From Chelativorans petroleitrophicus (lineage in GTDB: Bacteria > Pseudomonadota > Alphaproteobacteria > Rhizobiales > Rhizobiaceae), in the NCBI RefSeq assembly GCF_025398195.1, contig NZ_JAODNV010000008.1, forward strand, positions 124,001 to 188,000: a stretch of DNA of 64,000 nucleotides, read 5' to 3'. A model generated the notes under the pieces. That model was not told the DNA's origin, made no database searches, and was given only the letters and a program-made list of their open reading frames with translations. Shown one piece after another: positions 25,631 to 34,802 of the stretch (position 1 is the first letter of the stretch; each line of letters begins with the position of its first letter). The translations under genes and the position numbers were made by a program.

Positions 25631-26623
25631 CTAGTCCAGAATCTTGGTGTAGATTTCCTCCTGCCTCTGGAGGTACGCTAGCAGACCCTCGGAGTCCAAA
25701 TATTCCGGGTTCGAGCCGATCTTCTCCATCGTTTCCAGGAAGCGCTCGGACTGAACCGCTTTTTCGATCGCGCCCTCGAGCTTTTCCACGACCTCCTCCG
25801 GCAGGCCCGCCGGCCCGCCGACGGCGCGCCAGGTGGAGACGTCGAGCGGGAAGCCCAGCTCTGCCGTGGAAGGCACGTCAGGCAGATCCGGCAGCCGTTT
25901 CGGTCCCGAGACCGCAAGCATCCGCAACTGTCCGCCCTGGACATGCGGTAGAATCTCCGTGGGGCCGTTGACCGTGGCGTCGATATGGCCGCCGAGAAGC
26001 TGCAGGATTGCGGCTGGGCCGCCATCGAAGGGAACATGCTTGAACTTGACGCCCGCCTGCTCTTCCAGGTTCCGCGCCGTCATGTGGAAGCTGCCGCCCT
26101 CGCTCCCATTACCGAGCGAAAGGGCCCCGGGATTTTGACGGGCCTTTTCCAGCAGATCCTCGAAGGTCTGGATGTCAGAGTTCGCGTTCACCGCAAACCC
26201 GGCATAGTCGATGCTGGCCATGGCGATGGGCGTGAAGTCCCTGTAGGACTTCTGCATCACGCCGCGTAGATTCGCTGTGATGACCTGCGCGGTCAGGATG
26301 CCGAGCTTGTACCCGTCCGGAGCCGCAGAGGCGATCTCCTCGAACCCGACCACACCGCCTCCGCCGGTCCGGTTGATCACCTGGAAGGGCACGCCGAATT
26401 CGTCAGACAGTGCGTCCGCGAGCGCGCGCGCCAGGAGGTCCGTGCCGCCACCCGGTGCAAATCCGCAGATGATCTCCACCGGCTTTTCCGGCCAGCTTCC
26501 CTGCGCGAATGCCGGGCCCGCCGCCGCAAGGGTCAGTGCGCCCGCAGCCGCCAGAAACACCTGACGGCGTGTCAGTCCAGACCGGCGCGTGTCATCCGTA
26601 CGCATCTTGATCTCGTCTTTCAT
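25631..26623 (-). CDS. tctC: Tripartite tricarboxylate transporter, Bug-family binding protein TctC
   Basis: Periplasmic binding protein of 330 residues. The leader has a twin-arginine motif (GLTRRQVFLAAAGAL) before a cleavage region at AFAQG, suggesting Tat export. The Bug domain starts WPEKPVEIICGFAPGGGTDLLARALAD, the carboxylate-binding loop region. It is separated by 178 bases from the TPP enzyme gene upstream, with no clear terminator between them, so one operon is likely. Confidence 0.93.
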   Translation of the reverse strand: MKDEIKMRTDDTRRSGLTRRQVFLAAAGALTLAAAGPAFAQGSWPEKPVEIICGFAPGGGTDLLARALADALSDEFGVPFQVINRTGGGGVVGFEEIASAAPDGYKLGILTAQVITANLRGVMQKSYRDFTPIAMASIDYAGFAVNANSDIQTFEDLLEKARQNPGALSLGNGSEGGSFHMTARNLEEQAGVKFKHVPFDGGPAAILQLLGGHIDATVNGPTEILPHVQGGQLRMLAVSGPKRLPDLPDVPSTAELGFPLDVSTWRAVGGPAGLPEEVVEKLEGAIEKAVQSERFLETMEKIGSNPEYLDSEGLLAYLQRQEEIYTKILD

Positions 26624-26801
26624 GTCAATTCCTCCTCACGTTGCCTTTCTTGCCTCCGGGTTCTCCCCCTGGCAGTCACGACAGTCCGCACCGGCCGGCA
26701 TCTAGCGCCTTCGCACACCAGCGCGATAATCCACCAGCTTTCCTTCCGTCATTCCATCCGGTCTCCTTTGCTCCATTCCCGCCTGGCTTCAGCCCGCCCC
26801 G

Positions 26802-28448
26802 TCATGTCCTGTAGGAGGTGAAGCTGGTGGTGGTTGAAAGCGCCCGCCAATCCGTCACCACATTGACGAGGGCTGTCTGCCCACGCGCGACGGCGGCGGC
26901 CGCTCTTTCCAGTGCCGGCCGGATATCCTCGGGCCGCTCGACATATTCTCCGTGGCAGCCCAGCGCCTCGGCCATCTTGTCATAGCGGGTGTAGCCGAGA
27001 TCGCGTCCGGGCTTCGTCCTGTCCGGGTCGCCCGTCCAGCCGCCGTTCAGGCTGATGATCACCAGCATGGGCAGCTTGTGCCGCACCGCCGTGTCCAGCT
27101 CCATTGCATTGAGGCCGAAGGAGCCGTCTCCGTGTAGGACGACCACCTGGGCGTCGGGCTTCGCCGCCTTGGCGCCAACGCCGAAAGGCATGCCGACGCC
27201 CATCGTGCCGAAGGGACCCGAATTCAGCCGGTGGCCCGGCACGTAGCTCGGGATCGTCTGTCGGCCGTAGTTCAGGATTTCCTGGCCATCGACCACCAGG
27301 ATGGCATCGCGACTTATAAAGTCCCGCACCTCCTTGCACAGGCGCTGCGGGTGTATGGGCACCTGGTCCGTGGAGATAGCCTCCTCATGCTTGGGCGCAC
27401 GCGCCCGCTCCACCTCTGCAAGCTGCTCGCGCCAGGCGCTGAACCGGTCGGGCGTGACCGAGCCAGAAAGCGCGGCGAGCAACTGGCCGAGAACGGTCTT
27501 CGCATCGCCCACGATGCCAATGTCCACCCGCTCCGAACTCTCGATCTCGGCTGGATCGGCATCGATCCGCACCAGCGTGGCGCTTGCGGAAAAGCGCGGC
27601 GGGCGCGCATAGGAGATCACGTAATTGAGCCGCGTGCCCACGACGAGGACGAAGTCCGCCTCGCGGAAGGCCGTCGAGCGGGCATGCCCGAAGAAGAACT
27701 CGTGATCCTCGGGGATGACGCCGCGGCCCTGCGGCGTGGTGTAGAAGGGGATGCCCGTGGCATCCACCAGCGATCTCAGCTCGTCCCAGGCGCCGGACCA
27801 GAGAACGCCGCTACCCGAGACGATCACCGGCCGTTTGGCCGCATGAAGCACCTCCACCACCTTGCGCAGGGTCGGCTCGTCGCAAGCCGGTCTGGTGCGG
27901 GCGGTATCGGCCGCCTTTGACGGCCAGACGACTTCGGATTCGTCCACCTCCGCATAGAGCACGTCGCCGGGAAGATCGATGTAGACGGGACCGGGCTTGC
28001 CCGCCATGGCTTGCCGGAAGGCGAGGTTTACATATTCAGGAATCCGCCGCGCGTCATAGACGCGCTCCGCCCATTTCGTGACGGGGCGCATGATGGCGAC
28101 CTGATCAATCTCCTGGAACGAACCCATGAGATTCTGCCCAATGGGGCTCGATCCGCCGAAAGCGACGACGGGCGCGCAGTCGATCAGCGCGTTGGCAAGC
28201 CCCAGCGTCAGATTGATCGTTCCGGGGCCGGAAGCGCCCATGCACAGGCCAGGCCGGCCCTTCACGCGCGCATAGGCCTGCGCCGCCATCGCCGCCGCCT
28301 GCTCATGGCGCGTGTCGATCATCCTGACGCCGCCGGCGATCGCCGCCTTGACCGCGTCGTTGATCGGCCCGCCCATGATGAAGAAGCCGGTGTCCACATG
28401 CTCCTTGACGAGAGCCTGACCGAAAAGCGTGTAGCCGCGGACCATCAT
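26802..28448 (-). CDS. TPP-dependent enzyme, 2-hydroxyacyl-CoA lyase/oxalyl-CoA decarboxylase-like
   Basis: A 548-residue ThDP enzyme. The N-terminal domain carries the catalytic Glu in DTRHEQAAAMAAQAYAR. The C-terminal ThDP motif is HGDGSFGLNAMELDTA...LNGG (GDG-x25-NG). The central domain words (QGRGVIPEDHEFFFGHARS, ADFVLVVGTRLNYV, RPPRF) match the HACL/OXC branch better than acetolactate synthases. Such enzymes cleave 2-hydroxyacyl-CoA to aldehyde plus formyl-CoA, or decarboxylate oxalyl-CoA. It starts at ATG 28448 or the adjacent ATG 28445, which suits AAAGG better. First gene of the operon; site e is about 82 bases upstream. The CoA-transferase and aldehyde dehydrogenase in the region fit an alpha-cleavage route, by inference. 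Confidence 0.85.
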   Translation of the reverse strand: MMVRGYTLFGQALVKEHVDTGFFIMGGPINDAVKAAIAGGVRMIDTRHEQAAAMAAQAYARVKGRPGLCMGASGPGTINLTLGLANALIDCAPVVAFGGSSPIGQNLMGSFQEIDQVAIMRPVTKWAERVYDARRIPEYVNLAFRQAMAGKPGPVYIDLPGDVLYAEVDESEVVWPSKAADTARTRPACDEPTLRKVVEVLHAAKRPVIVSGSGVLWSGAWDELRSLVDATGIPFYTTPQGRGVIPEDHEFFFGHARSTAFREADFVLVVGTRLNYVISYARPPRFSASATLVRIDADPAEIESSERVDIGIVGDAKTVLGQLLAALSGSVTPDRFSAWREQLAEVERARAPKHEEAISTDQVPIHPQRLCKEVRDFISRDAILVVDGQEILNYGRQTIPSYVPGHRLNSGPFGTMGVGMPFGVGAKAAKPDAQVVVLHGDGSFGLNAMELDTAVRHKLPMLVIISLNGGWTGDPDRTKPGRDLGYTRYDKMAEALGCHGEYVERPEDIRPALERAAAAVARGQTALVNVVTDWRALSTTTSFTSYRT

Positions 28449-28521
28449 CCTACCTTTGTCGATGTCTACCCGGATTTGACACTAGTCGAGCTGGCCGGCG
28501 CCCTGTTCGAGAAGTTTGGAA

Positions 28522-28538
28522 ATTTCAATGGTAGAAAT
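28522..28538. promoter_or_regulatory. Operator-like palindrome, site e
   Basis: ATTTCAATGGTAGAAAT matches the consensus with one mismatch. It lies between the divergent TPP-enzyme operon and the SDR gene, some 17 kb from the IclR gene. A TATAAT-like box for the SDR gene lies at 28569-28574. Confidence 0.7.
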
Positions 28539-28651
28539 TTGGATGCCTCTCCGCCGCCGGCATGCGGCTATAATGGCGCGCATTCAGGTGGCGGGCGAGC
28601 ACTATCGAAGCTGCCGGGAGTGACGCGTGGTCCGCGCTGAGGAGAAGAGAC

Positions 28652-29530
28652 ATGCAGACATGGCTTGTGACCGGCTGCTCGAGCGGCCTTGGACGGGCAA
28701 TCGCTGAGGCTGCGCTCTCAGCCGGCGCGCGCGTTGCCGCCACGGCCCGGCGGGTCGAATCGGTCGCCGAGCTCGCGCAGCAAGGCTCCGGCCGCTGCCT
28801 GCCCGTCGCTCTGGACGTTGCCGATCCCGCCTCGGTGAAAGCTGCCGTATTGGCAGCGGAGGAATGGGCCGGCGGCATCGATGTGCTCGTGAACAATGCG
28901 GGCTTCGGCCTCTACGGCGCGGTGGAGGAGGTGGAGGACGACGAAATCCGCGATGTCTTTGAAACGAACATTCTCGGCGTTGCCCGCATGGTGCGTGCGG
29001 TCCTGCCGGGCATGCGCCAGCGCGGCCGCGGAACCATCGTCAATATCGGTTCGGTGGCGGGTCTCGTTGGCGGACCGGGCAATGCCTTCTATGCCGCAAG
29101 CAAGTTCGCAGTGGAGGCGATCTCGGAGGCAATGCACGCGGAACTGCGCCCGCTCGGCATTCGCACGATCCTGATCGAGCCATCCGGCATACGCACGGAC
29201 TTTCATGGCCGCTCCTACAAGCGGGCGGCACGGCGGATTGCGGATTACGAGCAGACCGCGGGCAAACAGATTGCCTTCAATCTGAGCCTGAACGGGCGTC
29301 AGGCGGGTGACCCGCGCCGCATGGCAGCGACGATCCTGCGCCTCGTCGCCTCCGAGAACCCGCCCTTTCGCCTCCTGCTCGGCGCAAGCTGCGTCGAGCG
29401 GGTACGGGCGAAGCTCACCGGGATGCTCGATGATATCGAACGGTGGGAGGAGGTTAGCGGGGCCGTCGATTTCGCCAATCCGGAATTTCCTGCCGACCGC
29501 CCCCTGCCTTCAGCCGCACCCCAGAAATAG
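28652..29530 (+). CDS. Short-chain dehydrogenase/reductase (SDR)
   Basis: Classical SDR of 292 residues. It has the cofactor motif TGCSSGLG near residue 7 and NNAGFG near 85, catalytic Ser in NIGSVAGL, and YAASKFAVE with the Tyr-Lys pair near 147-151. The Arg residues after strand 2 (ATARR) suggest NADP(H). It resembles a large group of SDRs acting on alcohols or ketones with no fixed substrate. It is divergent from the TPP-enzyme operon across site e, so probably under the same control. RBS GGAGAAGAG precedes the ATG. Confidence 0.92.
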   Translation: MQTWLVTGCSSGLGRAIAEAALSAGARVAATARRVESVAELAQQGSGRCLPVALDVADPASVKAAVLAAEEWAGGIDVLVNNAGFGLYGAVEEVEDDEIRDVFETNILGVARMVRAVLPGMRQRGRGTIVNIGSVAGLVGGPGNAFYAASKFAVEAISEAMHAELRPLGIRTILIEPSGIRTDFHGRSYKRAARRIADYEQTAGKQIAFNLSLNGRQAGDPRRMAATILRLVASENPPFRLLLGASCVERVRAKLTGMLDDIERWEEVSGAVDFANPEFPADRPLPSAAPQK

Positions 29531-29542
29531 CGGAAGCGGCTT

Positions 29543-30190
29543 TCACCCGTTGGATGCGGCGAAGACCGCCGCCTGCGCCTCGAAGGCCCGCCTGTAGGCA
29601 GGCCGCGCCTCGCCGCGGGCGAGATAGGCAGAGAGGTTCGGATAGTCTTCGAGTATGGGCGACCCTTTCAGCCGCAACAGCACCGTCACCATCAAGAGGT
29701 CGCCGGCGCCAAACGCACCGTCGAGCCATTCAGCCTCGCCAAGATGGCGGGACAGGCTGTCCAGCCGCTGGCGGATGCTATTCTCCAGCGCGCGCAGGCG
29801 CTGCTCGTACCAGGGCTCCTCGCGCTCGACAATCATGGCGAGGCTGCGGTCGAAGATCGGCGGCTCCACCGTATTGAGCGCGGCGAACATCCAAGCGATC
29901 GCGCGCGCCCGAGCGTTCGGGTCGTTCGGAAGCAGGCCCCCATGGCGCTCCGCGATGTGGAGCACGATCGCTCCCGATTCGAACAGGGCAAGCTCACCTT
30001 CCTCGTAGGTGGGGATTTGCCCGAAGGGCTGAATCGCAAGATGCGCCAGCTCTCTCAGCGCTTTGAACGATACGAAACGGACGTCGTAGGGCTGACCCAC
30101 CTCTTCGAGCGCCCAACGGACACGCATGTCACGCGCGAGCCCCCTGCCCCCGTCGGGCGAGCGTTCGAAAGCAGTGATGACAGGCTTCAT
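29543..30190 (-). CDS. Glutathione S-transferase family protein (2)
   Basis: A second GST, 215 residues. The N-terminal half starts MKPVITAFERSPDGGRGLARD and has PFGQIPTYEEGELALFESGAIV with the cis-Pro and glutathione-contact motif; the helical domain follows. The usual active-site Ser/Cys/Tyr is not obvious (SPDGGRG). The ATG at 30190 follows TGGAGGA, preferred over the frame start at 30205. It is convergent with the SDR gene, which ends 12 bases away. Confidence 0.85.
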   Translation of the reverse strand: MKPVITAFERSPDGGRGLARDMRVRWALEEVGQPYDVRFVSFKALRELAHLAIQPFGQIPTYEEGELALFESGAIVLHIAERHGGLLPNDPNARARAIAWMFAALNTVEPPIFDRSLAMIVEREEPWYEQRLRALENSIRQRLDSLSRHLGEAEWLDGAFGAGDLLMVTVLLRLKGSPILEDYPNLSAYLARGEARPAYRRAFEAQAAVFAASNG

Positions 30191-30475
30191 GGAAATCCTC
30201 CACATCTTGGGCTAGGCTGGCCGGCGCGCCCTGAAAGATGGCTGCGATCGTACTTAGCCTCTGTCTCCGGTTTTGCGTCTGGCATCCATAAGACGCAGGA
30301 GAGGCCCCGCTTTCGACATCCGAATTTGCGGAAACGATAATTTTCGCCGCATCACCGTGTGCAGGATGCAGCTTGTGCGCTTGTTCGGCGTTGTACGCCG
30401 GCGGATTGCCCTGAATGGGCAACCGGCTCCCGGCACCTCGCGCCGAGCATGCCCGGACGCAACGAAAGCGAAAAA

Positions 30476-32122
30476 ATGGCGCATTGGGTCGTTATCAGGT
30501 TCTGGAATTCGTTCTCGGCAGCGGGTCTTTACGTCGGAACGCTCTTTCTTGCCGCTTCGCTGACACCCTCCCTCCTGCCGCGCACCTTCGTCACGCAAGG
30601 GATTCTGTCGGGCGTTTCGCTGGCCGTCGGATATGGTCTCGGCGTGTTCGGGCGCTGGCTTACGCGTTACATGGAGCTGCCGCAGCCCGCCAAGCAGAAA
30701 TTGCGCTGGGCAAAGTACGTCTCGGCCCTTGTCTGCGGCGCTGTCGCTCTCGCCTTCCTATGGCAGGCGGCGGAGTGGCAAAACTCGATCCGGTCCCTGA
30801 TGGGGCTGGAGCTGCTCGACAGTGTCCACCCGCTGCGCACCGGTCTCGTCGCCATCGTAACATTCGTTCTCCTGCTGGCTGCCGGGCGCCTCTTCCGCTT
30901 TGTGCTCACCACCGTTTCCGCGCTTCTTTACCGCTTCATTCCTCGGCCTGTGGCCAACGTGGCGGGCGCGGTCATGGCCGTGGCCCTCTTCTGGCTGGCA
31001 ATCGATGGGGTTCTCTTCCGCTTTGCACTGCACGCGGCCGATTCCTCTTTCCAAGCCTATAACGAGCTCATGGAGCCAGAGTCCCCGCAACCGGAGGACG
31101 CTCTGAAGACGGGCAGCGCAGCTTCGCTCGTGGCCTGGGCCGATCTCGGCCGCGCTGGACGGGAGTTCATCGCCTCCAGCCCGACGGCAGAAGATCTGCG
31201 GCAATTCCACGGCCGGGATACGCTCGAGCCGATCCGGGTCTATGTCGGGCTGAATGCGGCCGACACGGTCGAGGCGCGTGCGGGGCTGGCGCTCGCCGAA
31301 CTGCAGCGTACGGGCGCGTTCGAGCGCGCCGTGCTCGTCATCGTCATGCCGACAGGTACGGGCTGGGTCGATCCGGCGGCCATGGACACGCTCGAATATC
31401 TGCACGGCGGAGACGTCGCCAGCGTAACCGTACAGTATTCCTACCTGACGAGCTGGCTTTCACTCCTCGTCGAGCCCGATTACGGCACACAGACGGCGCA
31501 GGCCCTCTTTTCCGCCGTTTACAACTACTGGCATTCGCTTCCAGAGACGGAGAGGCCGAGACTCTACCTACACGGACTGAGCCTCGGCTCCCTCGCCTCC
31601 GAAACCTCCGTGGAGCTGTTCGAGATCCTGAGCGATCCCTATCACGGCGCGCTTTGGAGCGGGCCGCCCTTCGCCAACCCCATGTGGCGGTACATCACCA
31701 ATCGGCGCGAGCCGGAGTCGCCGGCCTGGCTGCCGCGTTTCGGCGGCGGCTCGTTCGTCCGCTTCACCAACCAGACCAATGTGCTCGACATACCCGGCGC
31801 GCTCTGGGGGCCGATCCGGATCGTCTATCTCCAATATGCCAGCGATCCGATCACGTTCTTCGATTACCGGTCGCTTTACCGCCGCCCCGAATGGTTGGAC
31901 GAGCCGCGCGGGCCCGATGTCTCGCCGGAGCTGCGCTGGTATCCGGTCATCACCTTCCTGCAGCTCGTGCTGGACATGGCTCTCGCCACTACGGCACCGA
32001 TGGGTTACGGCCACCTCTACGCACCGGAACACTATATCGACGCATGGGTGGAGGTGACAGCGCCGAGCGATCTGAACGACGCCGATATCGCCCGGCTGAA
32101 GAAGCATTTCTCACGCGAGTGA
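30476..32122 (+). CDS. Membrane alpha/beta-hydrolase family protein (Abhydrolase_9 type)
   Basis: A 548-residue inner-membrane protein. About four TM segments occupy residues 10-190 (GTLFLAASLTPSLLP, VSALVCGAVALAFLW, LVAIVTFVLLLAAGRL, VMAVALFWLAIDGVLF), followed by a C-terminal alpha/beta-hydrolase domain with nucleophile motif HGLSLGS and a late His region (GYGHLYAPEHY). This two-part architecture is known as a conserved alpha/beta-hydrolase family of unknown function. The ATG at 30476 is chosen to start just before TM1; upstream in-frame starts exist. The 285 bases upstream, divergent from the GST, show no clear promoter. The stop abuts a truncated gene. Confidence 0.82.
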   Translation: MAHWVVIRFWNSFSAAGLYVGTLFLAASLTPSLLPRTFVTQGILSGVSLAVGYGLGVFGRWLTRYMELPQPAKQKLRWAKYVSALVCGAVALAFLWQAAEWQNSIRSLMGLELLDSVHPLRTGLVAIVTFVLLLAAGRLFRFVLTTVSALLYRFIPRPVANVAGAVMAVALFWLAIDGVLFRFALHAADSSFQAYNELMEPESPQPEDALKTGSAASLVAWADLGRAGREFIASSPTAEDLRQFHGRDTLEPIRVYVGLNAADTVEARAGLALAELQRTGAFERAVLVIVMPTGTGWVDPAAMDTLEYLHGGDVASVTVQYSYLTSWLSLLVEPDYGTQTAQALFSAVYNYWHSLPETERPRLYLHGLSLGSLASETSVELFEILSDPYHGALWSGPPFANPMWRYITNRREPESPAWLPRFGGGSFVRFTNQTNVLDIPGALWGPIRIVYLQYASDPITFFDYRSLYRRPEWLDEPRGPDVSPELRWYPVITFLQLVLDMALATTAPMGYGHLYAPEHYIDAWVEVTAPSDLNDADIARLKKHFSRE

Positions 32123-33408
32123 GTGTCCGGCCCGAGTTCTCAGGTGACGTCTACGAGGCGACATTCACCCGGCCCTACCAGATGCACGCATCCATGGGGC
32201 CGTCCTGCGCCGTGGCGGTTGCCAATGATGAGGGCGTGACGGTCTGGTCCCACACCCAGGGATGCTATCCCGATTGTGAGGCCATTGCCGAAATGCTTGG
32301 CCTGCCAATCGAACAGGTGCGCGTGATCCACATGGAGGGCGCGGGCTGCTACGGCCACAACGGCGCGGACGACGCGGCGGCCGATGCCGCGCTCATCGCG
32401 ACGAACGTACCCGGCCGCCCCGTGCGGGTGCAGTGGATGCGCGAACAGGAGCACGCCTGGGAGCCCTATGGACCGGCTATGCTCACCAAGGTGCGCGCGA
32501 CGCTGGACAGGGACGGAAGGATCAGCAACTGGGCCTATGACCTATGGAGCAATGTGCATTCCACACGGCCGGGCGGCGCTGCCTCGCTGCTTGCCGCCCG
32601 TCATCGCGCCAGTTCGGTCACGCCGCCGCCGGCCCGGCTCAACATCAGCCAGTCGGGCAATGGCGACCGCAATGCGAACCCACCCTACACCATTCCCAAC
32701 AAACAGGTGCTCTGGCACTTCGTGCCCGAGATGCCGTTGCGGGTCTCCGCCTTGCGGGCGCTTGGCGCCTACGCGAACGTCTTCTCCATCGAATGCTTCA
32801 TGGATGAACTCGCAAAGGCCGCGGGCGCCGATCCGGTGGAGTTCCGGCTGCGGCATCTTGAGGACCCGCGGGCGCGCGATGTGGTCGAGCTCGCCGCCGA
32901 GCGCTTCGGCTGGTCTTCGGAACCCTTGCCGAACGGCCGGGGGCGAGGCTTCGGCTTTGCGCGTTACAAAACGCTGGCCGCCTATTGCGCTGTCGCGGTC
33001 GAGGTGGAAGTCAACCGCGAAACGGGCAGGAGCCGCGTCATACGCGCCATCTCCGCTATCGACAGCGGAGAGGCGGTGAATCCTGACGGCATCCGCAACC
33101 TGACCGAAGGCGGAATCATACAATCCGCAAGCTGGACGCTCTACGAGGCCGTAACGTTCGACGATACCAGGATAACCAGCATCGATTGGGCGAGCTATCC
33201 GATCATGCGCTTCAGGGATGTGCCCGAAACGGTGGAGGTCCACATCATCGACCGACCGGGCGAACCCTATCTGGGTACCGGCGAGGCCGCGCAGGGACCG
33301 ACAGCGGCGGCAGTCGGCAATGCCGTAAGCAGTGCGATCGGCAAGAGGCTTTACGATATTCCGCTGACGCGGGAGCGCGTGAGGCAGGCCTTCGCAGCCG
33401 CCAACTGA
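32119..33408 (+). pseudogene. 5'-truncated molybdopterin-binding dehydrogenase large subunit
   Basis: The ~430 residues encoded here match only the C-terminal portion of aldehyde/xanthine dehydrogenase-type molybdenum subunits (isoquinoline/nicotinate dehydrogenase group). They include RPYQMHASMGPSCAVA, GCYGHNGADDAAADAAL, a PLRVSALRALGAYANVF region and the C-terminal GTGEAAQGPTAAAVGNA with the expected catalytic Glu. The first ~300 residues are absent, and no 2Fe-2S subunit or Moco-maturation gene is adjacent. The homologous part begins just at the stop of the preceding hydrolase gene; GTG 32119 overlaps that stop. No internal frameshift is seen, so the loss was either recent or the fragment is maintained. 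It is unlikely to be an active dehydrogenase. Confidence 0.7.
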
Positions 33409-33435
33409 AGTACGGCCTCGATAAAAGCCTTCACC

Positions 33436-33465
33436 GTGATCCCCCGCGCATCCGCGAGGGATCAC
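33436..33465. terminator. Hairpin between convergent genes
   Basis: GTGATCCC-C-CGCG pairs with CGCG-A-GGGATCAC, giving 12 pairs with one internal mismatch and a 4-base loop. It lies between the truncated dehydrogenase and the convergent Glu/Leu dehydrogenase, so it probably ends both transcripts. Confidence 0.55.
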
Positions 33466-33474
33466 GGGATGCGC

Positions 33475-34740
33475 TCAGTTGGTGAAGTAGTTCTGCGTGC
33501 CGTGCGCTTCGATCGCCTCGGCCAGCCTTTTCAGAGCGTGCACATAGGCTGCCGTGCGCAGCGTGATGTCCTTTTCGCGGGCAATGCCCCAAATCGCTTC
33601 TCCTTCCCGCTCCATGATCGTCTTGAGCCGTGCATGGACCTCTTCCAGGGTCCAGTAGAAGCCCTGCCTGTTCTGCACCCATTCGAAGTAGGAAACGGTG
33701 ACACCGCCGGCATTAGCCAATATGTCGGGCAGAACCGCCACGCCCTTGCGGGCAAGCCGCGCATCCGCCTCCGGCGTCAGAGGACCGTTCGCCAGTTCCA
33801 GGATCAGGCGCGCCTTGATGTCGTCCGCGTTGCGCTCGTTGATCATGTCTTCGAGCGCCGCCGGCACGAGGAGATCACAGTCCACACCGACAAGCTCTTC
33901 CGCTCCAATGGCGCGGTGCCCCGCCTCGCCTGCGGTGCTCGTCACCGAGAGGCCTTTCGCCTTGGCCGCCAGCAGAGCCTCGACGTTGAGGCCGTCCGGC
34001 GCGTAGACCCCGCCCGAGGAATCGCACACGGCGACAATCTTGTGCCCGTCGCCGGCAAGCAGCCGCGCGATGTGCTGCCCGGCATTGCCGAAGCCCTGAA
34101 TGGCCACGCGCAGCGTTCCCATCAGGCCGAAATTCTTCGCCAGATGCCGCACGAGATAGTAGCCGCCGCGCGCCGTCGCATCCTCGCGGCCGAGCGAGCC
34201 CCCGAGCGCGATCGGCTTGCCGGTGATGACGGCCGGCACCGCCTGCCCCACGATCTGGGCATATTCATCGGCCATCCAGCCCATGATCATGGAGTTCGTG
34301 TAGACATCGGGTGCGGGAATGTCGCGGTCCGGGCCGATAATGCCTGCGAAGGCCTGTATGTAGGCGCGGGAGAGCCGTTCCAGCTCGGCCTTGGAAAGCT
34401 GCCGCGGATCGACCTGCACCGCCCCCTTGCCGCCGCCATAAGGCAGGTTCATGACGGCGCATTTGAAGGTCATCCAGAAGGCCAGCGTCTCCACCTCGTC
34501 AACCGATGCGTCCGGGTGGAAGCGGATTCCGCCCTTGGTCGGGCCGCGCGTATCGTCGTAGCGGCAGCGCCAGGCGACAAACGACTTGCGCGAGCCGTCA
34601 TCCATGCGGATCATCAGCCGCGCCTTGGTGGTCTCGCGTGCATATTTCAGCTTCTCGATCACGTCAGGGTCGACGCTGATGTGCCTGGCCGCTTCGTCCA
34701 GCCGGACGAGGGCCTGCTCAAGGAGGCTTAATTCGGTCAT
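33475..34740 (-). CDS. Glu/Leu/Phe/Val (glutamate-type) dehydrogenase
   Basis: NAD(P)-linked oxidative deamination of an amino acid, probably glutamate, to the 2-oxo acid. The 421 residues match hexameric enzymes. Landmarks are GGIRFHPDASVDEVETLAFWMTFKCA with the substrate Lys, LPYGGGKGAVQVDP with the catalytic Lys, PAPDVYTN with the catalytic Asp, and the Rossmann motif VAIQGFGNAG. The ATG at 34740 follows AAAGGA. The gene lies 62 bases downstream of dadA on the same strand, so the two may form a unit converting D-amino acids to keto acids and recycling nitrogen. Confidence 0.94.
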   Translation of the reverse strand: MTELSLLEQALVRLDEAARHISVDPDVIEKLKYARETTKARLMIRMDDGSRKSFVAWRCRYDDTRGPTKGGIRFHPDASVDEVETLAFWMTFKCAVMNLPYGGGKGAVQVDPRQLSKAELERLSRAYIQAFAGIIGPDRDIPAPDVYTNSMIMGWMADEYAQIVGQAVPAVITGKPIALGGSLGREDATARGGYYLVRHLAKNFGLMGTLRVAIQGFGNAGQHIARLLAGDGHKIVAVCDSSGGVYAPDGLNVEALLAAKAKGLSVTSTAGEAGHRAIGAEELVGVDCDLLVPAALEDMINERNADDIKARLILELANGPLTPEADARLARKGVAVLPDILANAGGVTVSYFEWVQNRQGFYWTLEEVHARLKTIMEREGEAIWGIAREKDITLRTAAYVHALKRLAEAIEAHGTQNYFTN

Positions 34741-34802
34741 CGAAGTCCTTTCACTGCTTGGTGGTGGTGGTCGCACCCGCCCGGGCGGGCGCGGTCGGGA
34801 GT

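Noticed and set aside
31654-32118. Upstream extension of the molybdopterin-protein frame
   Set aside because: This part lies inside the membrane hydrolase gene in another frame and does not resemble the missing N-terminal domain.
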